Notes under the pieces: model-generated
Database searches by the model: none
What the model was told of the DNA's origin: nothing
What the model saw: the letters and a program-made list of their open reading frames with translations, nothing else
Position numbers and translations under genes: made by a program
Assembly: GCA_964357255.1 (NCBI GenBank)
Contig: CAYHKQ010000045.1
Span: forward strand, 1 to 21,216
From: JBBTIS01 sp038059855
Lineage (GTDB): Bacteria > Elusimicrobiota > Elusimicrobia > JACQPE01
DNA: 21,216 nucleotides
Direction of reading: 5' to 3'
Shown here: positions 15,303 to 21,216 of the stretch, piece after piece
Position numbering within the stretch: position 1 is the first letter of the stretch
Layout: each line of letters opens with the position of its first letter

Positions 15303-16373
15303 TCAGGCTTTTGCCCTCCAATCAATCCGTCGCTGAAAGTAAAGCGCGACATTCACCAGGCCGATCAGCACGGGGACTTCCACCAATGGTCCGATGACCG
15401 CGGCAAAAGCGGCTCCAGAGTTAATTCCGAAAACCGCGACGGCCACGGCAATCGCCAATTCGAAGTTGTTGCTTGCCGCCGTGAACGACAGGGCGACTGT
15501 TTTTGGGTAATCCGCGCCGGCATTGTGGCCCAGCCAGAAACTGACCAGGAACATCACCGCGAAGTAGATAAACAGTGGAACCGCGATCCGCGCGACGTCC
15601 ATCGGGATTCGGACGATCAGATCGCCTTTGAGGCTGAACATTACCACAATGGTAAATAAGAGGGAGACCAGCGCCATCGGACTGACCTTGGGGATAAACG
15701 TTTGCTCGTACCAGGCCTTGCCTTTGGCTCGTAGCAGGACAAAACGCGTGATCATCCCTGCAAAAAATGGAATGCCCAGATAAATGAAAACGCTCTCGGC
15801 TATTTGCCCCATGCTCACCTCAACGACACTGCCGCGTAGTCCCAGTAGCGCAGGCAGAACTGTGATGAAAACATAGGCATAAGCGCTGTAAAAAAGAACC
15901 TGGAATACGCTGTTAAAGGCGACCAGGCCGGCGCAATATTCGGTGTCGCCTTTGGCTAAATCGTTCCAAACGACAACCATCGCGATACAGCGCGCCAAGC
16001 CGATCATGATGAGGCCTGCCATGTATTCAGGATAATTGTGTAGGAACACGATGGCTAAGATGAACATCAGGATTGGGCCAATCAGCCAGTTCTGTAGCAG
16101 GGACAGTGCTAGAATGCGCCGGTCGTGGAAGACATCCCTCATTTCCTCGTATTTCACTTTGGCCAGAGGCGGGTACATCATCAGGATCAGGCCGATCGCA
16201 ATGGGAATGTTGGTTGCGCCTTTCTGGAAGCGATTGATGAAGGCCGGAACGCCCGGCAGAAAATAGCCCAAAAGCACGCCCATCGCCATGGCTACGAAGA
16301 TCCAGGCGCTCAGGTAGCGATCCAAAAACGACAAGCGGCGCGCGACGGATTCGTTTACTCCGATATTTCCCAT
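15303..16373 (-). CDS. acr3: ACR3-family arsenite efflux transporter
   Basis: This 356-aa inner-membrane protein has about ten hydrophobic segments and the ACR3 hallmarks: LSFLDRYLSAWIFVAMAMGV at the N terminus, MMYPPLAKVKYEEM, the conserved cysteine in GLARCIAMVVVWNDLAKGD (Cys129), NSVFQVLFYSAYAY, FTAASNNFELAIAVAVA and GPLVEVPVLIGLV with the conserved Glu at about 332. It exports As(III) using the proton gradient. The ATG at 16373 has AAGGTG five bases upstream. No arsR or arsC is adjacent, so it is a lone ars gene, unlike the usual ars operons. It sits between unrelated plus-strand genes, which fits acquisition as a single cassette. Family assignment is firm. Confidence 0.93.
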   Translation of the reverse strand: MGNIGVNESVARRLSFLDRYLSAWIFVAMAMGVLLGYFLPGVPAFINRFQKGATNIPIAIGLILMMYPPLAKVKYEEMRDVFHDRRILALSLLQNWLIGPILMFILAIVFLHNYPEYMAGLIMIGLARCIAMVVVWNDLAKGDTEYCAGLVAFNSVFQVLFYSAYAYVFITVLPALLGLRGSVVEVSMGQIAESVFIYLGIPFFAGMITRFVLLRAKGKAWYEQTFIPKVSPMALVSLLFTIVVMFSLKGDLIVRIPMDVARIAVPLFIYFAVMFLVSFWLGHNAGADYPKTVALSFTAASNNFELAIAVAVAVFGINSGAAFAAVIGPLVEVPVLIGLVNVALYFQRRIDWRAKA

Positions 16374-16585
16374 TGAACACCTTGGGGCATATCTCTCGTT
16401 TATTTTCCGAGATCAAGCAACCGAATCTTGCATATCTTCACGATCGCGCCAGATCCCCAAAACAGAAACATCCGCTCCTTAATCCAGTCTGGCCTATTGA
16501 TATTATTAGTCTAGCAGAAAACAATGGAAAGGGAAGGTGGGTTAAAGCTTCCCCGATCCGCGCGCTGGTAAGATAGAATTGAACC

Positions 16586-17101
16586 ATGTTGCGGGCGCGG
16601 CTTTTGCGATGGAATATTTTCTTGCCGGCTCTGATCTTATTTTCCGGAGCTTGCGCGCCGCGCTTGGCGGTTTGGCGGCCCGACCTATTGCGCCAGACGC
16701 AAACCGTCGCCGTCTTGCCGATTTGCGTAGGAAAAACTCAGCGCGAATATAGCGAGCTTTATTTTCCCTCCTTTTACAAAGGATTTTCAAAAAAATTTGC
16801 CGGGCGCTTTAAGATCGTCGGGGCCGACGATCTCTTGAGAACCGAAAAAAATCCACCTGCCGCAAATTCCGATTCCACTTGGGACGCCGCGCTCGAAGCC
16901 GGAAAAAAACTCAATGCCGACATTGTCATAGGGATCTTAATTGACGACAGCGACCATCCTGGAAAGCTCATCGAGATCATTAAGGCCGCCAAACCCTCCA
17001 ATGAAAAAATCGCGGCCGGCGGCAACTGGCTACTGACGCCCAAGGACAATTATGCCTTCAGCCGGGAACTCAAATCCTTGGAAGCGATTTTCAAACGTTA
17101 A
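16586..17101 (+). CDS. Predicted lipoprotein of unknown function
   Basis: The 171-aa protein starts with a basic N terminus and a hydrophobic stretch ending in LFSGACAP. This resembles a lipobox with Cys23 as the acylated residue, though Ser at -3 is not ideal. The mature part has a TVAVLPI strand, ...GFSKKFAGRFKIVGADDLL and ADIVIGILIDD. This pattern of strands and helices recalls the CsgG/TolB-N-like outer-membrane lipoprotein fold, but the similarity is too thin for a family name. The ATG at 16586 lacks a clear SD. The next plus-strand gene, also a predicted lipoprotein, is 242 bp downstream across a structured region, so the two may share a transcript. Confidence 0.7.
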   Translation: MLRARLLRWNIFLPALILFSGACAPRLAVWRPDLLRQTQTVAVLPICVGKTQREYSELYFPSFYKGFSKKFAGRFKIVGADDLLRTEKNPPAANSDSTWDAALEAGKKLNADIVIGILIDDSDHPGKLIEIIKAAKPSNEKIAAGGNWLLTPKDNYAFSRELKSLEAIFKR

Positions 17102-17167
17102 AATAATCCATAATTACTAACTAACGGCAGTTGGGCGGATAATGGTTAAAAGAGTTGAGTGTCCGTT

Positions 17168-17324
17168 GGGCCGCTATTTTTACAGGACTCCCTTTCGGGG
17201 GGTTCAGCAGATATTGCCGAAGCCAGCTTCGGCAATATCTGCGACGATATAACGGGGGGCAGAGCCCCCCTTGTAAAGCGGCCCACGCCGTCAAAGGCGT
17301 GGGCGTCAAGCCCGAAAGGGCCGC
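17168..17324 (+). ncRNA. Structured leader RNA candidate (cloverleaf-like, with alternative pairings)
   Basis: The plus-strand transcript would fold strongly. Outer stem P1 pairs 17168-17175 with 17277-17284 and, after a 4-nt bulge, 17180-17184 with 17272-17276. Inside are three hairpins: 17188-17192/17198-17202; a perfect 16-bp stem 17207-17222/17227-17242 with a 4-nt loop; and six G-C pairs 17254-17259/17265-17270. After P1 come an 8-bp hairpin 17282-17289/17296-17303 and a GAAA-tetraloop hairpin 17310-17321. The word GCGGCCC at 17278-17284 can pair with GGGCCGC at 17168-17174 or at 17318-17324, and 17282-17284 are shared with the next hairpin, so the folds exclude one another. The SD of the lipoprotein gene begins about 10 nt later. 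It matches no RNA class I know; a REP-like repeat cluster is the alternative. Confidence 0.5.
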
Positions 17325-17343
17325 GGATAGATAGGGAGGAAAA

Positions 17344-17694
17344 ATGAAAAAAATTGCAGGGGTTCTCATCGCAATGGCCGCCTTTGGCGGTTGCACAACG
17401 TACATTCCCCACTCGGCCTCAATGGGCGGCGTGGTGATGACGAATGTCGAGGTCTTGGGCAGGGTAGAAGGCAGAAGTCGCGCGCAATATATTATGGGCT
17501 ACGGTCCCCTTGGCGACGATTCTTTGAAAGCCGCTGTGGCCGACGCATTGAGCCAAAAGGGCGGAGACTCGCTTATTAACATCACCGTTGACCGCTCCAT
17601 CACAAAGTTTCCCCCAATGGTGGGCGGCCTTTACATGGCGGTTGACACCCACATCTCGGGAACCGCGATTCGTTTTACAGGCGGCAAAAAGTAG
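17344..17694 (+). CDS. Small predicted lipoprotein (TRL-like?)
   Basis: The 116-aa protein has a textbook lipoprotein signal, MKKIAGVLIAMAAFGGC, with Cys17 as the likely acylated residue. The mature part (about 100 aa) contains SRAQYIMGYGPLGDDSLKAAVADALSQKGGDSLINITVDRS. This layout of a glycine turn, then an amphipathic helix, then a strand resembles small TRL-like lipoproteins; that name is tentative. The ATG is preceded by AGGGAGGA, one of the best SD sites in the window and close to the structured leader. Its last 20 bp overlap the end of prmC on the opposite strand, leaving no room for a terminator between the convergent genes. Confidence 0.8.
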   Translation: MKKIAGVLIAMAAFGGCTTYIPHSASMGGVVMTNVEVLGRVEGRSRAQYIMGYGPLGDDSLKAAVADALSQKGGDSLINITVDRSITKFPPMVGGLYMAVDTHISGTAIRFTGGKK

Positions 17695-18571
17695 CCAAAA
17701 CGATCCGCGGCCGACCGGCCAAATCTTTTAAGACGGCAACTTGACCAAAGCCTTCTCGATGAAGGTCGGAGGGAATTTTTTTCTCTTGGCCGGCGCCGAA
17801 TTCCAGAGCCAGAAGACCTCCGGGCGTCAAGCGCCCTGCGCTCAGGGTAATCAACGGCCGGATTATGCCCAATCCGTCAGGGCCGCCGTCTAGAGCCGTC
17901 CGTGGTTCCCATAGCCGAATTTGCGGGTCAAGCCTGACCCAGTCCTTCGTGCGAACATAAGGCGGATTTGACACGATCGCGTCAAAACGCAGATCGGAAG
18001 GGAGCGCCGAAAAAAACCGGCCACAACCCCATTGGACATCGCGGACGGGAACGCCTAATCGGCCGGCATTTAGAGCGGCCGTTTTCAAAGCCTGTTTTGA
18101 ACAATCCACTCCCCAAATTTTAATCCGGTATCTAGGCGACAAGCGCCGCCATAGCGACAAGGCGATACAGCCGCTTCCCGTGCCCATATCGCAAATCTTG
18201 AGCGCCGATCCCGTGGCCCACCGTTGCCTAATTTTATCAGCGGCAAATTCGACAAGAAGCTCCGTTTCCGGACGCGGAATCAGCGTGGATTTTGGCTTTA
18301 CTATAAAGCTGAGTCCTAAAAAATCCTGCCGGCCCAGGGCGTAAGCCAACGGCAATCGCCGTCTCGCCATTAGCTCTAAAAGCCGCCAAAATTGACGATT
18401 AACGACTTTTGGAATTTCGGAAAGAAAAAAAATCTCCGTTCGTTTGACGCCCAGGAGGCCGGCCAACAAAAATTCGGCGGTGGCTCCGGGCTCGCCGATG
18501 CGCCGCGCGGCGAGATAACGCTTAGCCCTTTGAAGCGCCAAGCGCGGCGATTTTTCTGGCGCGTTCGTCAT
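17675..18571 (-). CDS. prmC: Release factor glutamine methyltransferase
   Basis: PrmC methylates the glutamine of the GGQ motif in peptide release factors using SAM. The protein from ATG 18571 is 298 aa. It shows the PrmC substrate-recognition helix domain, then IPRPETELLVEFA (99-111), the SAM loop CDMGTGSGCIALSL (127-140) and the catalytic NPPYV at 202-206. The C-terminal LALEFGAGQ is typical. The chosen ATG has GGAGG nine bases upstream; a TTG two codons earlier is poorly spaced. Its first 50 bp overlap the prfA coding end, an unusually long overlap that implies coupling. The prfA-prmC pairing matches enzyme to substrate. The 3' end overlaps the convergent lipoprotein gene by 20 bp. Confidence 0.93.
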   Translation of the reverse strand: MTNAPEKSPRLALQRAKRYLAARRIGEPGATAEFLLAGLLGVKRTEIFFLSEIPKVVNRQFWRLLELMARRRLPLAYALGRQDFLGLSFIVKPKSTLIPRPETELLVEFAADKIRQRWATGSALKICDMGTGSGCIALSLWRRLSPRYRIKIWGVDCSKQALKTAALNAGRLGVPVRDVQWGCGRFFSALPSDLRFDAIVSNPPYVRTKDWVRLDPQIRLWEPRTALDGGPDGLGIIRPLITLSAGRLTPGGLLALEFGAGQEKKIPSDLHREGFGQVAVLKDLAGRPRIVLATFCRL

Positions 18572-19592
18572 TTTCAAGGGCCTCCAGGATAGGGCCGATT
18601 TTACCGTCCATCACCTCGTCAATGTTGTAAACCGAAAATCCGATCCGGTGATCCGTGATGCGAGATTGCAAAAAATTATAAGTCCGAATTTTCTCGGAAC
18701 GTTCCGCGCCCTTGATCTGTTCGCGGCGCGCCTGAATCAGTTCTTTATTACGTTTTTCATCCTGGGCCTGAGCCAGCTTGGCCAGAAGCATTCGCATCGC
18801 CTTCTCTCGATTTTGAAACTGGGAACGCTCTTGCTGGCAAGCCACCACCGCCCCCGTGGGAACATGGGTAATGCGCACCGCGGTTTCGACCTTATTGACA
18901 TTCTGGCCTCCGTGGCCGCCGGCGCGAAAGGTGTCAATTCTTAAGTCCTTTGGGTCAATGCTCACCTCTTCAGGCTTGGCCTCCGGTAGCACCGCGACGG
19001 TCACTGTCGAAGTGTGAACGCGGCCGCTCGCCTCGGTCTTGGGCACGCGCTGAACGCGGTGGATACCGCGTTCCCATTTGAGCTTATGATAAGCGCCCTG
19101 GCCGCCGATATAAACCGCGGCATCCTTGATTCCTTTGAGGCCGGTGGCTTGCACGTTCAAAAGCTCCCATCGGTAACGCATGGCTTCACTGAATCGCTGA
19201 TAAATCCGCAATAGGTCCGACGCGAAAAGCGCGGCCTCGTCTCCGCCCACGCCGGAGCGCAGTTCAAGGTAGACATTACGGTCCTCGTAAGGGCTTCCGC
19301 CATAAAGTTCGTCCACCAATTTACCCTCGGCGTCCCGGCGCTCCTGGGCCAAACGAACAAACTCGCTTTCGACAAGTTCCGCCATTTCCTTATCTTGGCG
19401 CATCTCTTCGATATGGCCCATCTCGCGCTCAATCCGCTCAAGACGCTTGAGATGATTTAGCACAGCCTCCAATTGCTTTTGCCGGCGCGAGAGCTCCTTG
19501 CGCTTAGAAGGGTCCAAAGACGGGCTCAAAAGCTGGCTTAAAATGTCGTCGAGTTCAGCCTGCAATGGAACGGGGTTGACGGATAAGGCCAT
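18522..19592 (-). CDS. prfA: Peptide chain release factor 1
   Basis: RF1 recognises UAA and UAG and triggers peptide release on the ribosome. The 356-aa protein has the GGQ catalytic motif in TFRAGGHGGQNVNKVETAVRI (Gly-Gly-Gln at 228-230) and the RF1-type codon-reading tripeptide PKT at 184-186 in HRVQRVPKTEASGRVHTST, in place of the SPF of RF2. Usual RF1 carries P(A/V)T, so Lys in the middle is slightly unusual. A His replaces the common Ala before GGQ (GGHGGQ versus GAGGQ). The N-terminal helical domain is intact. The ATG at 19592 has no obvious SD, and rpmE ends 22 bp upstream, so it is probably co-transcribed with rpmE and prmC. Confidence 0.95.
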   Translation of the reverse strand: MALSVNPVPLQAELDDILSQLLSPSLDPSKRKELSRRQKQLEAVLNHLKRLERIEREMGHIEEMRQDKEMAELVESEFVRLAQERRDAEGKLVDELYGGSPYEDRNVYLELRSGVGGDEAALFASDLLRIYQRFSEAMRYRWELLNVQATGLKGIKDAAVYIGGQGAYHKLKWERGIHRVQRVPKTEASGRVHTSTVTVAVLPEAKPEEVSIDPKDLRIDTFRAGGHGGQNVNKVETAVRITHVPTGAVVACQQERSQFQNREKAMRMLLAKLAQAQDEKRNKELIQARREQIKGAERSEKIRTYNFLQSRITDHRIGFSVYNIDEVMDGKIGPILEALENDERARKIAALGASKG

Positions 19593-19614
19593 AAGCGGCC
19601 GGGGTTAAGCTCGA

Positions 19615-19965
19615 CTAACCTTTCTTTGTGACGAGGCGCGTGGAGAGGACTTTCGCCTTTTTGGGCTTTTCCTGGGACGCCGTCTGAACGGCCTTGACAG
19701 CGGCTTTCTTCTGGGCCGCTTTTTTGACCGCCTTGGCCTTCTGTTCAAGAACTTCCTTATGGACCTTGGCTTGGTCGAACTTTTTAAGGAATCTATTAAT
19801 CCGCCCTTCGGTATCAACAAATTTTTGCTTGCCCGTAAAAAAAGGATGGCAGGCGGAACAAATCTCAAGTTTAAGCTCCTTCAGAGTCGAACGAGTGGCA
19901 AACGCGTTGCCGCACGCGCAGACCACCTGCACTAATTGATAGGAGGGATGAATGCCTTCTTTCAT
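19615..19965 (-). CDS. rpmE: Ribosomal protein L31 with extended basic C-terminal tail
   Basis: Residues 1-66 are a normal L31 beginning MKEGIHPSYQLVQVVCACGNAF, with a full zinc site Cys16, Cys18, Cys36 and Cys39 (the C+ type) and HPFFTGKQKFVDTEGRINRF. Residues about 67-116 are a Lys/Ala-rich extension (AKAVKKAAQKKAAVKAVQ...) rarely seen in L31, which is normally 66-90 aa. The zinc-containing form suggests no adaptation to zinc starvation in this copy. The ATG at 19965 lacks an SD: only AT-rich sequence and the target duplication of MITE copy C lie upstream (duplication starts 10 bp away). It heads the rpmE-prfA-prmC cluster. Confidence 0.95.
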   Translation of the reverse strand: MKEGIHPSYQLVQVVCACGNAFATRSTLKELKLEICSACHPFFTGKQKFVDTEGRINRFLKKFDQAKVHKEVLEQKAKAVKKAAQKKAAVKAVQTASQEKPKKAKVLSTRLVTKKG

Positions 19966-19982
19966 TAAATTAAATTTAATTT

Positions 19983-20085
19983 ATAACTGTTCAGGTTCGT
20001 CGCCCCCGCAAAAACAGCGGTCCAGGCCTGGATTCCCGCTTTCGCGGGAATGACGGCAAGGGGAGCAACGCGCCTGAATAGTTGT
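19983..20085. mobile_element. MITE copy C (8-bp target duplication)
   Basis: A 103-bp element, the same length as copy B. Left end ATAACTGTTCAGGTTCG (19983-19999) faces the complement of ACAACTATTCAGGCGCG at 20069-20085. The core again carries GGATTCCCGCTTTCGCGGG and GAATGACGG. A perfect 8-bp direct repeat TTTAATTT flanks it (19975-19982 and 20086-20093). The ends have drifted from GTAA/TTAC, so this is probably an older insertion than copy A. It sits between the M23 peptidase stop (20098) and rpmE, whose ATG is only 17 bp from the element. Transcription into the rpmE operon must cross it or start inside or beside it. Confidence 0.85.
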
Positions 20086-20097
20086 TTTAATTTTAAC

Positions 20098-21057
20098 TTA
20101 TTTTCTGCCGAGTTTCTTTCTGGGATTGACGGCGCGGCCCAGGTGGTCGCGGATTTCAAAATGCAAATGCGGCCCGGTGGAAATTCCCGTGGAGCCAACC
20201 CGGCCGATCATTTTTTTCCCGGCCTCCACCCACTGCCCTTCCTTAACGTAAAGGCGCGACATGTGGCCATAGCGGCTTGTGGTCTGATCCGTATGCTTGA
20301 TAATCACCGTAAGGCCGTAACCCTCTTTCCAATCGGCGAATATCACGCGCCCGGATCTGGAGGCATAAACCGGCGTATTGTGCGGCTGGGGAAAATCCAG
20401 GCCGTCATGAAAACGTTTTCTTTTTAAGAGCGGATGATAACGCATCCCAAAGCCGGAACTGACCCTGGGTAGATTCCAAAATTTAAACGGGATGCGGAAT
20501 GTGTCGAACTCAAGATAAGTGTTCGGAATTAAAAGATGGGAACCTGGATTAAGCTCAAAATCCGTCAAGAGGGCGTGTCCGGGCAACCTGTTGGCCAGGA
20601 CAATTTCTTCTTTGAGTTTTTGTTCCGCCGTAAAATTTTTGCCTTTGTAAAAACGGGCCACGTCGCCCAACGTTTCAGCCTGATTGTTTTTGATTCTCAC
20701 CCGGTGAAGAGTCCCGCGTTTATTAAGCACGACGATTGAACTTCCCGGCTTCATCCAAATAAGTTCAGCCGCATTGCTGCTCTGAAGACTTTCAGCGCTC
20801 GTGCCGTAACCCATGGCCAATTTCCAAATATTGTCGTTATTTTTAACGTAATGATAGGTCCAGACCAGCCGCTGAATTCTTTTAAATTCATCGGGGCTTA
20901 ACAAAAAAGCCGGCGGGTCAACCTTGCGCTGAATTGTCTGCTTCCACGCCGCTTCGCGCAGAGAAACCCGCATCCATTGGGCATCGGCCACCAACCCCAT
21001 AACCTCGCTAGCCAACCCGGCCGCCAGAACCCAAACAATACGCACGATCATTGACAT
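20098..21057 (-). CDS. LysM/M23 peptidoglycan hydrolase or regulator
   Basis: The 319-aa protein has an N-terminal hydrophobic segment (residues 3-26; signal or anchor), a LysM-like module at about 67-112 (YHYVKNNDNIWKLAMGYG...GSSIVVLNK), a possible second degenerate LysM at about 117-180, and a C-terminal M23/LytM endopeptidase domain. All zinc ligands are visible: HDGLD (His217, Asp221) and HLHFE (His299), with the catalytic His265 in YGHMS and His297. So it should be an active endopeptidase of peptidoglycan cross-links rather than a degenerate activator. It acts in the periplasm. The ATG at 21057 lacks a strong SD; ATG two codons later is equally possible. It precedes rpmE on the same strand, separated by MITE copy C. 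Confidence 0.9.
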   Translation of the reverse strand: MSMIVRIVWVLAAGLASEVMGLVADAQWMRVSLREAAWKQTIQRKVDPPAFLLSPDEFKRIQRLVWTYHYVKNNDNIWKLAMGYGTSAESLQSSNAAELIWMKPGSSIVVLNKRGTLHRVRIKNNQAETLGDVARFYKGKNFTAEQKLKEEIVLANRLPGHALLTDFELNPGSHLLIPNTYLEFDTFRIPFKFWNLPRVSSGFGMRYHPLLKRKRFHDGLDFPQPHNTPVYASRSGRVIFADWKEGYGLTVIIKHTDQTTSRYGHMSRLYVKEGQWVEAGKKMIGRVGSTGISTGPHLHFEIRDHLGRAVNPRKKLGRK

Positions 21058-21114
21058 CAGAAATATTTTACGCCTTTAGGATCAGAATAACACGGGTCCT
21101 TAGGGAACAAATCC

Positions 21115-21153
21115 ATAGGACTTTCAGCGCCCCCTAAAATAGGACTTTAGTCC
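21115..21153. repeat. Repeated ATAGGACTTT words and dyad upstream of the M23 gene
   Basis: ATAGGACTTT occurs at 21115-21124 and 21139-21148, 24 bp apart. The second copy runs into AGTCC, giving the dyad GGACT-TT-AGTCC at 21142-21153. Related words (GGTCCTTAGGGA, CCCTATGTCCTT) lie on both sides. Two similar sites about two helical turns apart, 58-96 bp upstream of a start codon, fit a transcription factor site or a decayed minisatellite. No known operator is recognised. Confidence 0.4.
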
Positions 21154-21216
21154 CTATGTCCTTGGAGGTCCCTCTGGCATAATTAAGGGCGTGCCTGAGA
21201 AATTCCTGTCTATATT

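Noticed and set aside
17159..17347. Short plus-strand frame across the structured leader
   Set aside because: It reads through perfect hairpins, shows no protein pattern and runs into the SD and start of the lipoprotein gene.
10043..20085. CRISPR array made by the three similar palindromic elements
   Set aside because: The copies are kilobases apart, each has its own target duplication or a near match, and there are no regular spacers.

Overview
The window looks like the chromosome of a free-living Gram-negative bacterium of moderate GC content, probably from a little-studied, metagenome-type lineage. The evidence is MurA, two predicted lipoproteins, a periplasmic LysM/M23 hydrolase, bacterial RF1 and L31, and many weak or absent Shine-Dalgarno sites. 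Elusimicrobiota-like is only a guess; nothing here fixes the phylum. Nearly all conserved genes lie on the minus strand, so transcription mostly runs from high to low coordinates.

Layout. Positions 1-307 are mobile-element debris: an IS21-like terminus with two 13-bp repeats cuts into the 5' part (domain I) of a minus-strand group II intron. Next comes a PIN-toxin/antitoxin pair (329-998) with a palindromic operator candidate, then a CYTH-fold protein. Positions 1729-10009 hold seven tightly packed minus-strand genes, read in order: UDP-sugar C4-epimerase-like SDR, UDP-glucose dehydrogenase, UDP-glucuronate decarboxylase, phosphohexomutase, sugar-1-P nucleotidyltransferase, metK, ahcY. They would make UDP-glucuronate, UDP-xylose and other activated sugars for surface polysaccharide, and run the SAM/SAH methylation cycle. 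folC and murA follow upstream (10169-12774). Positions 12878-17694 form an accessory block on mixed strands: a secreted serpin, a Cys-rich secreted unknown, an ACR3 arsenite exporter and two predicted lipoproteins. The second lipoprotein is preceded by a strongly structured, cloverleaf-like leader. Positions 17675-19965 are the translation operon rpmE-prfA-prmC, preceded by a LysM/M23 peptidase (20098-21057).

The main non-genic signals are two. First, three copies (10043, 14150, 19983) of a roughly 103-116 bp palindromic element have ends resembling GTAA...TTAC. Two have perfect 8-bp target duplications and the third an offset one. These are the hallmarks of an IS66-related MITE, and all three sit 10-26 bp upstream of minus-strand start codons. 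Second, a multi-hairpin region at 17168-17324 lies just before a Shine-Dalgarno site and contains mutually exclusive pairings, so it may be a cis-regulatory RNA. Starts were adjusted for several genes because the longest frames begin with TTG or GTG codons upstream of a better ATG or SD-supported start. No tRNA, rRNA or CRISPR array was seen.
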